Of a stretch of DNA of 64,000 bases, positions 1 through 8,331 are shown piece by piece. The notes under the pieces were generated by a model. It searched no databases, was not told the DNA's origin, and saw only the letters and a program-made list of their open reading frames with translations. A program made the position numbers and the translations under genes. Source of the stretch: Falcatimonas sp. MSJ-15 (GTDB taxonomy: Bacteria > Bacillota > Clostridia > Lachnospirales > Lachnospiraceae); contig NZ_JAHLQC010000003.1 of NCBI RefSeq assembly GCF_018918265.1, forward strand, positions 62,001 through 126,000, given 5' to 3'. The number at the start of each line of letters is the position of its first letter. Position 1 is the first letter of the stretch.

Positions 1-490
1 GAATTGATTTTACAAAACCACAGAACATAAATACTGCAAGACCTGCTCCAAAACCAAGATATACGATTAATATACCCCATGGTGTGTTAAGTCCAAGTGC
101 ATCTGCTGTACCTGAGAGTGTGAACATAACCATCTGGAATGGAATTACCATTGAGAATACACATAAAAGATAGATTAATTTGGTAAGCTTAGTCTGAACT
201 CTTGTTATGTACCATGCACACATTGAACAGCATACTAAGATTAAAGCAACACCACCAACAGTTATGAATACAGTCCAGCCAACTGCCTGTATAAAATCAT
301 AGTGTGTGATGGCTTCCTTGAAGTTGTTTATACCGGCGAAAGTCTCAGCGTTAGGTAATTTGAAAGTCTCAAGGTTGATATATGTCTTTTTCTTAAAAGA
401 GTTCATTAATACTATAAAAATTGGCGATACGAACACAAGCGATAATATTGTGAAAAATAATGTTGCGATTGTTCCTTTTGCTTTTTTCAT
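1..490 (-). CDS. Sugar ABC transporter permease, MalG type (3' part outside window)
   Basis: Inner-membrane permease of a carbohydrate ABC importer (binding-protein-dependent transport family, MalG side). The visible N-terminal 163 residues begin MKKAKGTIATLFFTILSLVF and contain a first membrane span, a FKLPN-type periplasmic loop, then further hydrophobic spans; the conserved EAA loop would lie beyond the window edge. The ATG at 490 shares its A with the TAA stop of the upstream permease (TAATG), so the two are translationally coupled, and GGAGG lies a few bases upstream of it. No ATPase is visible; Firmicutes sugar importers of this kind usually share a common MsmX-type ATPase encoded elsewhere. 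Substrate cannot be read from the sequence. Confidence 0.85.
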   Translation of the reverse strand, partial: MKKAKGTIATLFFTILSLVFVSPIFIVLMNSFKKKTYINLETFKLPNAETFAGINNFKEAITHYDFIQAVGWTVFITVGGVALILVCCSMCAWYITRVQTKLTKLIYLLCVFSMVIPFQMVMFTLSGTADALGLNTPWGILIVYLGFGAGLAVFMFCGFVKSI

Positions 491-1332
491 TACTGTTGTA
501 CCTCCTTGCTTCTTGTGAGTCTAAGCTGTAGCATGCCGATTATAACAACTGCTAAGAAGAATATAACGGCTTTTGCCTGTCCGATTCCTTCGTAACCTAC
601 TCGGCCATAGAATGTCTGATATATGTTTAATGCAAGCATCTCTGTCTGGTGAAGTGGTTCACCACCTGTAAGTGAGAGGTTCTGATCAAACAGTTTAAAT
701 GAGTTGGTGATTGTAAGGAATGTACATATTGTGATTGATGGCATCATATTAGGAATTGTAACATGGAAGAGACGCTGTCTTTTGTTAGCACCGTCAATCA
801 TGGCAGCTTCTTTAAGAGATTCAGGAATTGCCTGAAGACCTGCGATATATACAATCATCATGTAACCTATCTGTTGCCAGCAGATAAGAATTACAAGTCC
901 TATGAAACCTAAGTTTGCATCAAGTTTTAATGCTGTATTGAAGTGGCTGAATATTCCATCGAATATAAGCTGCCAGATGTAACCTAATACGATACCACCG
1001 ATTAAGTTAGGCATAAAAAATATTGTTCGGAATATGTTAGTGCCTTTTATTTTCTGAGTTAATGCAAGTGCGATTGCAAATGCGAGAATGTTGACAAGTA
1101 ATAAAGTTACTATTGCAAATAATGTTGTAAAACCAAAAGCATGTGGGAATGTCTCGTCCTTAAATGCTTCTATATAATTACTAAAACCTACAAATTTGGC
1201 ATCTCTGATTGTTGTGAATTTACAAAAGGAGAGATATATGCCTTCGATAAATGGTACTATAAAACCTATTGTGAATGCGGCCATTGTTGGAAGTAAGAAT
1301 ACTGGCCAGTATTTTTTGATTGCCTTTTCCAT
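490..1332 (-). CDS. Sugar ABC transporter permease, MalF type
   Basis: Partner permease of the MalG-type protein downstream. It has 280 residues with about six hydrophobic segments and the EAA loop EAAMIDGANKRQRLFHVTIP at residues 175-194, which in the family docks the ATPase. Length is normal for the short MalF/UgpA-type permeases that lack the large periplasmic domain of E. coli MalF. A GGGG ribosome site precedes the ATG. It lies in a minus-strand operon after the solute-binding protein and overlaps the next permease by one base. Function is firm at family level; the transported sugar is unknown. Confidence 0.9.
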   Translation of the reverse strand: MEKAIKKYWPVFLLPTMAAFTIGFIVPFIEGIYLSFCKFTTIRDAKFVGFSNYIEAFKDETFPHAFGFTTLFAIVTLLLVNILAFAIALALTQKIKGTNIFRTIFFMPNLIGGIVLGYIWQLIFDGIFSHFNTALKLDANLGFIGLVILICWQQIGYMMIVYIAGLQAIPESLKEAAMIDGANKRQRLFHVTIPNMMPSITICTFLTITNSFKLFDQNLSLTGGEPLHQTEMLALNIYQTFYGRVGYEGIGQAKAVIFFLAVVIIGMLQLRLTRSKEVQQ

Positions 1333-1394
1333 AATATTCCCCGTTTCTGTGTTTGATATAAGTTGTTTATGAAGCTATGTTTTGTAGAGATTAC

Positions 1395-1429
1395 GCCTGC
1401 CAGTTTGAATTATGGTAAAACCGGCAGGC
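1395..1429 (-). promoter_or_regulatory. Intercistronic hairpin between binding-protein and permease genes
   Basis: GCCTGCC (1395-1401) pairs with GGCAGGC (1423-1429) and the pairing extends inward through GTTT/AAAC with one G-U. No U-run follows on the minus strand, so this looks more like an mRNA-stabilising or processing hairpin than a full terminator. Such hairpins after binding-protein genes are a known way to make more binding protein than permease. The role is inferred. Confidence 0.5.
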
Positions 1430-1542
1430 TGTTATATCTCTATTATTAGCAATAAAGCTGTTTCATTTTAATAATAATTATCAGCCTTATAATTATTTAG
1501 TTAAAATCCTACTTTTAAACTTAGCGTTGTTATGTTATCTGA

Positions 1543-2877
1543 TTATTTGCTTGCAGCAGCGGCAGCTTCTTTTGCCCAACCGTCAACAAATGCTTCTTTT
1601 ACTGTATCCCAGTTAGCATCTGACTGATCAGCAGCGTATGTTGTAAGAGCTGAACCAAGGTCGTTTTTCCACTGCTCTGAAGGCATTGTTGTGAAGTTCC
1701 ATGTTACAGGTTTCTTACCATCTTTAACATAGTTGTTAGCAATGTTAACAAGAAGGTTGTCTGATTCAAGGTTTTTCTTAAATGGAATTACAAATCCCAT
1801 TCCGTCAGCTCCTGAAGGCATAGCACCTTTTGAACCACACATTGCTTTAACACCTGTATCATCAGATACACACCAGTTGATGAAATCAAGAGTTGCGTTT
1901 ATATCAGCTTCTGAAGCGTTCTTGTTGACACACCAGTAGTTCTCTGTACCTGTACAAAGTCCCTGATTCTCTTCGCCGTCAGCACCAATGTAGATTGGAA
2001 GCATACCAAGGTTATCATCGCCTACTTCTGCTACATCTGAGTAAGCCCATGTACCATTCTGGTAGAATACAGCTTTTTCTGTAACGAATTCTGCAACAGC
2101 GTCATCACCTGTCTTAGTACTTAACTGTTTAGGATCTGTTGTTGAGTTGTTGATGTAGAGATCCCAGATATTACGATAGTTGTCAAGATATGTACCTTTG
2201 ATTGCATCTGTTGAATCTATGCCATCTGCCTGATATTCATAGTAGATTGGAAGGTTAGCAAGATGTGTTTTAAATCTCCAGTCAGAACTTCCATCCATAC
2301 CTGATGATGTGAATGCTGAGAAACCAAGTTCGTCAGATCTCTTAGTGATGTCTTCACATACAGATTTAAGATCATCAAAGCCTTTAATATCATCTTCTGT
2401 ATAGCCAGCTTCTTTTAGAAGTTTTTTGTTATAGATAATTCCATATGATTCAGTAGCATAACCAATACCTTGTACTGCATCGCCATCTTTGAGGATGAAG
2501 TCTTCGCTTGTAAGCTGATCCATGATAGCTGCGTCTTTTAAGTCATAGCAGTAATCTTTCCATGAAGCAAGGCCGACCGGACCATTAACCTGGAATAGAG
2601 TAGGTGCGTCTTTTTTACCCATCTCACTCTTAAGTGTTGTTTCATACTGGTTAGAAGCAGCAGTAACTACAGTTACTTCAACGCCTGTTTCTTTAGTATA
2701 GACTTCAGCAAGTTCCTGCCATGCTTTGTCAGCTTCTGGTTTGAAGTTGAGGTAATATACTTTACCGTCACTTGACTTATCATTACCTCCATTAGTCTCT
2801 TTGTTGCCACAGCCTGTAAATGCTGATGCAGCCATAACGGTTGCAAGACAAAATGCTATAAAATGTTTCTTTCTCAT
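1543..2877 (-). CDS. Extracellular solute-binding lipoprotein of a sugar ABC transporter
   Basis: A 444-residue family-1 type solute-binding protein. The N-terminus is a lipoprotein signal: positive MRKKH, a hydrophobic core, and the lipobox AFTGC with Cys23 as the lipid-modified residue, followed by a Gly/Asn/Ser/Asp linker. The mature part (from about residue 40) has the class's mix, including FEVT-like NQYETTLKSEM and a Trp-rich C-terminal region typical of sugar binders. It is first in a minus-strand operon with the two permeases, separated from them by about 210 bases that hold a stem-loop. A LacI-type palindrome sits between its promoter and start, so it is probably induced by its sugar. 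Confidence 0.88.
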   Translation of the reverse strand: MRKKHFIAFCLATVMAASAFTGCGNKETNGGNDKSSDGKVYYLNFKPEADKAWQELAEVYTKETGVEVTVVTAASNQYETTLKSEMGKKDAPTLFQVNGPVGLASWKDYCYDLKDAAIMDQLTSEDFILKDGDAVQGIGYATESYGIIYNKKLLKEAGYTEDDIKGFDDLKSVCEDITKRSDELGFSAFTSSGMDGSSDWRFKTHLANLPIYYEYQADGIDSTDAIKGTYLDNYRNIWDLYINNSTTDPKQLSTKTGDDAVAEFVTEKAVFYQNGTWAYSDVAEVGDDNLGMLPIYIGADGEENQGLCTGTENYWCVNKNASEADINATLDFINWCVSDDTGVKAMCGSKGAMPSGADGMGFVIPFKKNLESDNLLVNIANNYVKDGKKPVTWNFTTMPSEQWKNDLGSALTTYAADQSDANWDTVKEAFVDGWAKEAAAAASK

Positions 2878-2934
2878 AAAATGCCCTCCTAATATTGTGG
2901 ATAGTTTTAATGGAAACTAAAACATAAATGAAAC

Positions 2935-2960
2935 TGGAAATGTTTTCGGAAATGTTTCCA
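2935..2960. promoter_or_regulatory. Candidate LacI/GalR-family operator (or cre-like site) for the sugar transporter
   Basis: A 26-base imperfect palindrome with outer arms TGGAAA (2935-2940) and TTTCCA (2955-2960) and a central CG; 10 of 13 base pairs match across the dyad. A central CG flanked by A/T-rich arms is the hallmark of LacI-family operators and catabolite-response elements. It lies just downstream of the best minus-strand -10 box, where a bound repressor would block the start or passage of polymerase. Confidence 0.5.
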
Positions 2961-2977
2961 ACAAGTTGTAACTAAAG

Positions 2978-3004
2978 ATTATACCATTTGGATAAAAAAT
3001 ACAA
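2978..3004 (-). promoter_or_regulatory. Candidate sigma-A promoter of the sugar transporter operon
   Basis: On the minus strand a perfect TATAAT (-10) occupies 2983-2978. The best upstream hexamer is TTGTAT at 3004-2999 with a short 15-base spacer, so the -35 is weak. The predicted start falls just before the palindrome at 2935-2960. Confidence 0.45.
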
Positions 3005-3185
3005 TATATTTTTGAAAAAAAATAAAAAATTATTAACGTTGCATAAAAGTATGTCGGAATATGACGAAAGAAATGAATATGCTTTGTGCAATTTTTACAA
3101 CAGATGTGATATTTTTAACGAAATTATGTATACTAAAAAAGTTTTCGTAAAAGAGTGCTTAGGCGAAACTCTGGCATATGTATAT

Positions 3186-3236
3186 AGGATTGTGAGAGTG
3201 TAAATAGCATCAACAAAAACACACTCTCGCAATCCT
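3186..3236. repeat. 16-bp inverted repeat in the 2.9-3.4 kb intergenic region
   Basis: AGGATTGTGAGAGTGT (3186-3201) is matched 15/16 by the inverted copy at 3221-3236, with a 19-base loop. No U-run follows on either side, so it is not a simple terminator. The rest of the 583-base gap (2878-3460) holds the transporter promoter/operator and otherwise shows no convincing gene. Confidence 0.5.
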
Positions 3237-3460
3237 GTGCAAAGATTTTTGAAAAAGGTGGAAAGAATTGCGAAAATAGAGTTGGCGGTGCCAAAACGGT
3301 GCCGAAATCCTAGAAGTTAAGAAATATTGATAATAGCTAGAACAATAATCAATGGAAGCAGCTCATTTAGAATGCAGGGGTAATATATATTAGTTATAAT
3401 GTTGAATTATGTAGATTAATATAGTACAATTAATGGGTAAATAACTGTTGGAGGATTAAG

Positions 3461-4195
3461 ATGATAGAGAAACTTTACGATGAGGTAATAAGTAAGTTAA
3501 GAAAGTATGTAAATTCTATAGATAGACAAGATGTTGACAGCGCAAAAGCTGTTGAAAAGTTTCTGGAAAATCTTATTAACAGAATAGAGTATGTAACAAA
3601 TATTGATAATACGCATAATGTATTAGAGGGAAGGCTTCTCAGAGAACTTAGAAAGTTTTCTAAAGTATTATTTGTAAAAACTGCTAATAGAAAAATATAC
3701 GAAGAAAAGATGCAGAGAAATATAGATAGATTGGCTTGGATTAATCTTAAATATAAGATAAACACATCTGCGAGAACATATACGGTAGCTCAGCGAGAAA
3801 TTTTTTATGCTAATTTGGGAGATAATGTAGGAAGTGAGCAGAATGGCAGAAGACCCGTTATTATATTGCAAAATAACACAGGAAACCGAAAAGGAAATAC
3901 AACGATTATTGCCCCTGTTACAACGCATCAAAAGAGTGCATTAAAGTATGATACATCAAAAAATATGTATTACATAGAGAAAATTGTAGATGGTAGTATT
4001 AAAAGAAAGTATTTAGGTCAATATGAAATTCCACTGAAACTTGAAGGAAAAGAAACTGGATTATATGGATTTATAAATGTAATGCATATGCGTGAAATTG
4101 ATAGAAAAAGAATTGACAGTAGAAAAGTGGGTATTGCTACGGAAAAATGTTTTGAGGAAGTAATAAAGGCAATAAATAGAAATTTGCAGGTATAA
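3461..4195 (+). CDS. PemK/MazF-like toxin domain protein with an N-terminal helical extension
   Basis: The C-terminal half (about residues 108-244) matches the PemK/MazF fold: a first strand REIFYANLGDNVGSEQNGRRP, then VIILQNNTGN, then TTIIAPVT, the core order of MazF mRNA interferases. Family members are normally about 110-120 residues; this one is 244, with an N-terminal region rich in Lys/Arg/Glu that looks all helical. No antitoxin gene is adjacent. The start is supported by GGAGGA about 7 bases before the ATG. It is followed directly by a strong promoter for a putative small RNA. The N-terminal part could act as a built-in antitoxin or a nucleic-acid-binding module; this is inference. 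Confidence 0.75.
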   Translation: MIEKLYDEVISKLRKYVNSIDRQDVDSAKAVEKFLENLINRIEYVTNIDNTHNVLEGRLLRELRKFSKVLFVKTANRKIYEEKMQRNIDRLAWINLKYKINTSARTYTVAQREIFYANLGDNVGSEQNGRRPVIILQNNTGNRKGNTTIIAPVTTHQKSALKYDTSKNMYYIEKIVDGSIKRKYLGQYEIPLKLEGKETGLYGFINVMHMREIDRKRIDSRKVGIATEKCFEEVIKAINRNLQV

Positions 4196-4197
4196 TG

Positions 4198-4226
4198 TTG
4201 ACACGGACGGTGAATAATGATAGTAT
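4198..4226 (+). promoter_or_regulatory. Strong sigma-A promoter for the putative small RNA
   Basis: TTGACA (4198-4203), a 17-base spacer, and TAGTAT (4221-4226): a consensus -35, optimal spacing and a near-consensus -10. It begins two bases after the stop codon of the MazF-like gene, with no open reading frame behind it before a terminator. Confidence 0.75.
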
Positions 4227-4232
4227 AGTAAT

Positions 4233-4358
4233 TACTAAGACGGCTTGTGTCGTCAATAGCAGCGTTTACGCTAGGCGTAAATTAGAGGAAAATCTAAAGT
4301 AGCAGAGTGATGCAAGGCATTACTCAATCAAAGGAGCATCTTTCGAGATGCTCTTTTT
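4233..4358 (+). ncRNA. Putative structured small RNA with its own promoter and terminator
   Basis: About 125 nt from the predicted start to the U-run. It can form at least four local stems: GACG/CGTC (4239-4242 with 4251-4254); TTTACGC/GCGTAAA (4265-4271 with 4275-4281); TTAGA/TCTAA (4282-4286 with 4293-4297); and GAGTGATGC/GCATTACTC (4305-4313 with 4317-4325, one G-U). It ends in a classic terminator, GAGCATCT-TTCG-AGATGCTC (4334-4353) followed by five T. No ribosome site with a usable reading frame was seen. I do not recognise it as a known RNA family; function unknown. Confidence 0.6.
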
Positions 4359-4479
4359 GACTGTATTTTTTAGATAGTTACCACCCCTTAATCTGTTTAA
4401 TCTATTTTGCCTGATAATCCTTTATATTTGTTGTAACTATCCATATTATTTCTATGGGCTACCTTCTCAACCAGGAAGC

Positions 4480-4695
4480 CATTTAAAAATCTCTAGAAAA
4501 CGTATATCACTTCCGACCAGATTAATATATATCAAAAGAAAACAATGTGGTAATCGTCGGCACTTAGTGCGTTGGAAGGCAAAGACTTCCAACAAACTTA
4601 GTACCGTTACGATGTACACTTAGCGAAAGCGGGTTTTTGTTGATATATATTAATCTGGTCGGAGCTTATACACTACCTTGTGAGATTTTTAAATG
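4480..4695. repeat. Long inverted-repeat element with internal ACTTAG motifs
   Basis: Two pairs of perfect inverted arms are nested. The 14-bp outer arms are 4480-4493 and 4682-4695, and the 23-bp inner arms are 4513-4535 and 4640-4662. They are separated on each side by 19 bases of weaker match. The looser similarity may continue outward to about 4452 and 4722. The 104-base loop holds a hairpin (GTTGGAAG 4571-4578 with CTTCCAAC 4586-4593), three ACTTAG copies (4562, 4596, 4618) and a GCGAAAGC tetraloop stem. It has no coding capacity and resembles a MITE-like or dispersed structured repeat. It fills most of the gap before the FliD-like gene. Confidence 0.7.
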
Positions 4696-4785
4696 TATAC
4701 AGGGTGTTAAGATGGCATATAGTATAGTCGAAATATATATGGGGTATACCCTATGTAAGGAGATTAAGGAAAGGAGGCGAGTGGT

Positions 4786-5514
4786 ATGGTATCAGGAATT
4801 AGTAACAATTACATTAACTCATTTTTTAATAATCTGTATGGTAATGGTAGTAACAGCACAAGTAATTCGACATCCACTTTTTTAAGTGACTATGCAAGTA
4901 TTAAAAATGGCAGTTATAAAAAACTTCTTGGAGCATATTACAGACTGGGCAACAATAATAGTACATCGTCTTCTTCGGACACTACGTCTGAGAGCAAGGA
5001 TGCGACAAAGAAGATGCAGGCAACTAAACTTGCGGCATCGGATCTTAACAAATCAGCCAAGACACTTATGGATGACAAACTTTTTGCAAAAAATAAATCT
5101 GTTAAAGATGAGCAGACTGGCGAAGTGACTTATGAATATGACAGAGATAAGATAGAGAGTGCAGTTAAAGACTTTGTGAAGAATTATAATGCTATGATAG
5201 AAAATGCAGGTGATTCTGACTCTAATTCAATCTTAAGCAAAGGCGTAATTCTAACAGGTGCAACGAAAGCTAATACTAATATGCTTGCAAAAGTGGGAAT
5301 TACAATAGGCAAAGATAATAAGCTGGTACTTAGCGAAGAGGATCTTAAGAAAGCAGATGTAAGCGATATAAAATCATTATTCCATGATAAATATTCTTAT
5401 GGCAGTACAGTTGAACGTAATTCATCTGCTATGTATTATAGTGCATCTTCTAAGATTAACAGCTATGCGCAAAAATATGGCAGCAGTGGTGTTAATTATG
5501 ATTATTCGGCATAA
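4786..5514 (+). CDS. Small FliD-like (flagellar cap C-terminal-like) protein, function uncertain
   Basis: A 242-residue protein rich in Ser, Asn, Asp and Lys, without Cys and without a classical signal peptide, as is usual for flagellar-exported proteins. Residues 120-200 (DKIESAVKDFVKNYNAMIEN, then LAKVGITIGKDNKLVLSEED and IKSLFHDKYSYGSTVERNSS) resemble the C-terminal domain of FliD, where a helix of the form VKDFxKxYNxxI precedes a 'GI...L..DE..L' block. The true FliD at 54468 carries a similar VKDFFKEYNSLI. The N-terminal 90 residues are low complexity. The start follows a good AAAGGAGG site. It lies far from the main flagellar cluster, next to an inverted-repeat element. It may be a flagellin/cap-related secreted protein; family assignment is tentative. 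Confidence 0.5.
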   Translation: MVSGISNNYINSFFNNLYGNGSNSTSNSTSTFLSDYASIKNGSYKKLLGAYYRLGNNNSTSSSSDTTSESKDATKKMQATKLAASDLNKSAKTLMDDKLFAKNKSVKDEQTGEVTYEYDRDKIESAVKDFVKNYNAMIENAGDSDSNSILSKGVILTGATKANTNMLAKVGITIGKDNKLVLSEEDLKKADVSDIKSLFHDKYSYGSTVERNSSAMYYSASSKINSYAQKYGSSGVNYDYSA

Positions 5515-5612
5515 TTAGTATAATGAGATGACAATTTTTTGGTATTAGTTTTATTTGTTATTTTTATTTATTAATAAATAAAAGATACAGTAGAAAGATT
5601 GGCATAAGTATT

Positions 5613-5648
5613 GGAGCTTCATTCAGAAATTGAGTGAAGCTCCTTTTT
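5613..5648 (+). terminator. Rho-independent terminator after the FliD-like gene
   Basis: GGAGCTTCA (5613-5621) pairs perfectly with TGAAGCTCC (5635-5643) and is followed by five T. Confidence 0.85.
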
Positions 5649-5652
5649 ATGT

Positions 5653-5707
5653 AATTATGTGAATTACGTGAAAAGGAATTACGTGAGCAATTACGTGAAT
5701 TACGTGA
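5653..5707. repeat. Array of five AATTAyGTGA decamers upstream of asnS
   Basis: AATTATGTGA at 5653 is followed by four exact AATTACGTGA copies at 5662, 5677, 5689 and 5698 (start-to-start steps 9, 15, 12 and 9). Neighbouring copies share an A, so the array also reads as overlapping TTCACGTAATT elements on the other strand. It lies between a terminator and the asnS gene about 100 bases downstream. It could be a protein-binding array or a slipped-strand expansion. Confidence 0.7.
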
Positions 5708-5809
5708 AAAGGTAGGTGAGTAATATATATTTCTTGAAAATAAAGTGTTAATGAGCTATAATGAAACTATATGCGATAAAATTTATTTTTATTTTAAGGA
5801 GATAGAAAG

Positions 5810-7201
5810 ATGGATTTAATAAATGTAAGAGATCTGTACAGAAATAAAGAAGAGTATCTCGGCAAAGAAGTTGAAGTAGGCGGATGGGTTAGAAGTGTAA
5901 GAGATTCTAAGACATTCGGATTTATTGTAATTAATGATGGTACTTTTTTTGAGCCACTTCAGGTAGTATATCATGATGAGATGGCTAACTTTGCAGAAGT
6001 TTCAAAACTTAATGTAGGAGCAGCGATTATAGTAAAAGGTACATTAGTAGCAACACCAGAAGCTAAGCAGCCTTTTGAGATTCAGGCAGAAGAAGTATAT
6101 ATAGAAGGTGCATCAGCATCAGATTATCCACTTCAGAAGAAGAGACATTCATTTGAATATTTAAGAACAATCGCACATTTACGTCCAAGAACTAATACAT
6201 TTGAAGCTGTATTCAGAGTACGTTCACTTGTAGCATACGCAATCCATAAGTTCTTCCAGGAGAGAGATTTTGTATATGTTCATACACCACTTATTACAGG
6301 AAGTGACTGTGAAGGTGCAGGTGAGATGTTCCAGGTAACAACAATGGATCTTGCTAATGTGCCTAAGAACGAAGATGGAACAGTTGATTTTTCAAAAGAT
6401 TTCTTTAACAAACCAACTAACCTTACAGTTTCAGGTCAGTTAAATGGTGAGACATACGCTATGGCATTTAAGAATATATATACATTTGGTCCAACTTTCA
6501 GAGCAGAGAATTCTAATACAACAAGACATGCAGCAGAATTCTGGATGATTGAACCTGAGATAGCATTTGCTGATCTTAAAGACGATATGATTCTTGCAGA
6601 GAGCATGATCAAATACATTATTAAATATGTTATGGAGAATGCACCAGAAGAGATGCAATTCTTCAACCAGTTTGTAGATAAGGGATTAATCGAGAGACTT
6701 AACCATGTTGTTAATTCAGACTTTGGACATGTTACATATACAGAAGCAATTGAGATTCTTGAAAAACATAATGATCAGTTTGATTATAAAGTATCATGGG
6801 GATGTGATCTTCAGACAGAACATGAGAGATTCCTTACAGAACAGATCTTTAAACGTCCTGTATTCGTAACTGATTATCCTAAAGAGATCAAAGCATTCTA
6901 TATGAAGTTAAATGATGATAACAAGACAGTAGCTGCTATGGACTGCTTAGTTCCTGGAATTGGTGAGATTATCGGAGGAAGCCAGAGAGAGGACGATTAC
7001 GATAAACTTGTTAAGAGAATGGAAGAGCTTGGTCTTAACAAAGAGGATTATGATTTCTATCTTGACCTTAGAAAATATGGTTCAGCAAGACATGCAGGAT
7101 TTGGTCTTGGATTTGAGAGATGCGTAATGTATGTAACAGGTATGTCTAACATTCGTGACGTAATCCCATTCCCAAGAACAGTTAATAACTGTGAATTATA
7201 A
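5810..7201 (+). CDS. asnS: Asparagine--tRNA ligase
   Basis: Class II aminoacyl-tRNA synthetase that charges tRNA-Asn in the cytosol. The 463 residues are the family's usual length. An N-terminal OB-fold anticodon-binding domain (about 1-105, starting [20 protein letters not shown]) is followed by the catalytic core. Motif 2 is [20 protein letters not shown] and motif 3 is [20 protein letters not shown] followed by DVIPFPR. The IPFPR ending and the AEFWMIEPE stretch favour AsnRS over AspRS. A GGAG ribosome site precedes the ATG. It is a single-gene unit, bounded downstream by a strong terminator; the decamer array lies upstream. Confidence 0.97.
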   Translation: MDLINVRDLYRNKEEYLGKEVEVGGWVRSVRDSKTFGFIVINDGTFFEPLQVVYHDEMANFAEVSKLNVGAAIIVKGTLVATPEAKQPFEIQAEEVYIEGASASDYPLQKKRHSFEYLRTIAHLRPRTNTFEAVFRVRSLVAYAIHKFFQERDFVYVHTPLITGSDCEGAGEMFQVTTMDLANVPKNEDGTVDFSKDFFNKPTNLTVSGQLNGETYAMAFKNIYTFGPTFRAENSNTTRHAAEFWMIEPEIAFADLKDDMILAESMIKYIIKYVMENAPEEMQFFNQFVDKGLIERLNHVVNSDFGHVTYTEAIEILEKHNDQFDYKVSWGCDLQTEHERFLTEQIFKRPVFVTDYPKEIKAFYMKLNDDNKTVAAMDCLVPGIGEIIGGSQREDDYDKLVKRMEELGLNKEDYDFYLDLRKYGSARHAGFGLGFERCVMYVTGMSNIRDVIPFPRTVNNCEL

Positions 7202-7219
7202 TATATGACATAGAAGAAT

Positions 7220-7261
7220 CACACCCCACTCGTGTCAGTGCGAAAGGGGTGTGTTTTTTTA
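7220..7261 (+). terminator. Rho-independent terminator after asnS
   Basis: CACACCCC (7220-7227) pairs with GGGGTGTG (7246-7253), then a run of T to 7261. Confidence 0.9.
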
Positions 7262-7281
7262 TAAGAACAGGGGGACATCGA

Positions 7282-8331
7282 ATGAAATTTATACATATAT
7301 CAGATGTACATCTAGGAGCAGGTAAGGATGTGCTTAGAGAGATTGGAATTAATAGATATGATGAGATATGGCAGACATTTAGAAAGGGTATCGAGACTGC
7401 GATTAGGATGCAGCCGGATCTGGTACTTATAACAGGAGATCTTTTTCACAGAGAACCTCTTTTAAAAGAACTTAGAGAAGTTAATTATATTCTGTCAGGA
7501 CTTAGAGATTCAAAGGTTGTAATAGTTGCAGGCAATCATGATTATATATCAGACAGTTCATATTATAGGACGTTTAAGTGGAGCGATAATATCGATATGA
7601 TAACTAATGACAAGATAACTTGCATACGTTATGACGATATAAAGACAACTGTATATGGTATGAGCTATCATACAAGAGAGATAAGAGAGAACATATTTGA
7701 CAATATAGTTCCTGATAATGATGAGATTAATATTCTGATTGCACATGGCGGTGATGAGAAGCATATACCTATGGATTACAAGAAGATATTGTCTAATGGA
7801 TTTGATTATGTTGCTCTTGGTCATATTCATAAACCTAAGATATACGAGGGCGAGAGGATGGCATACGCAGGTTCGCTTGAACCAACAGATATTAATGACT
7901 GTGGAGAAAGAGGAATGATTGTTGGCGAGATCAAGGATGATGGAGCGATTGATATTAAGCCAATACGAATGTGTAAAAGACAATATGTTCATCTTGAAGT
8001 CACACTTACACCCGAATGGACCAAATATATGCTGTGTGATAAAGTTGAAGAGATGATAAGAGAGCATGGCAGAGAGAATATATACCGGATTATTCTTAGA
8101 GGTCAGAAGTCTATTGATTTTGATGAGGATCTTACAAGTGTATATAGAACAGGAAATGTAATAGACATAGAAGACAAGGCAGTATATACTTATGATTATG
8201 ACAGATTGTATGAAGAGAATGAAGGCAATCTGATGGGCAATCTTATACAGACACTTAGAAACCGAGATGAAAAGGCACTTTTTTATGGTGTAAAAGCGTT
8301 GTATATGGCATCTAATCAGACACTTGAATGA
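7282..8331 (+). CDS. Metallophosphoesterase, SbcD/YhaO-like DNA repair exonuclease subunit
   Basis: Calcineurin-like metallophosphoesterase of 349 residues. The two-metal site motifs appear in order: SDVHLG (Asp8, His10), ITGDLFH, AGNHDY, AHGGDE and LGHIHKP. This is the signature of SbcD/Mre11 and of Bacillus YhaO. The C-terminal 120 residues form the capping and partner-binding part. I place the start at 7282 (MKFIHISD) behind GGGGG rather than at the upstream in-frame ATG at 7249, which lies inside the asnS terminator. Downstream is a YhaN-like AAA ATPase, so the pair probably forms an SbcCD-like nuclease that processes DNA ends or hairpins. Confidence 0.88.
   Translation: MKFIHISDVHLGAGKDVLREIGINRYDEIWQTFRKGIETAIRMQPDLVLITGDLFHREPLLKELREVNYILSGLRDSKVVIVAGNHDYISDSSYYRTFKWSDNIDMITNDKITCIRYDDIKTTVYGMSYHTREIRENIFDNIVPDNDEINILIAHGGDEKHIPMDYKKILSNGFDYVALGHIHKPKIYEGERMAYAGSLEPTDINDCGERGMIVGEIKDDGAIDIKPIRMCKRQYVHLEVTLTPEWTKYMLCDKVEEMIREHGRENIYRIILRGQKSIDFDEDLTSVYRTGNVIDIEDKAVYTYDYDRLYEENEGNLMGNLIQTLRNRDEKALFYGVKALYMASNQTLE

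Noticed and set aside
2988..3203. A possible 71-residue reading frame between the transporter promoter and the MazF-like gene
   Set aside because: It begins with TTG inside the divergent promoter, lacks a ribosome site, and its composition does not resemble neighbouring genes.
5653..5707. CRISPR array
   Set aside because: Repeats are only 10 bases, partly overlapping, with no spacers of regular size and no cas genes in the window.
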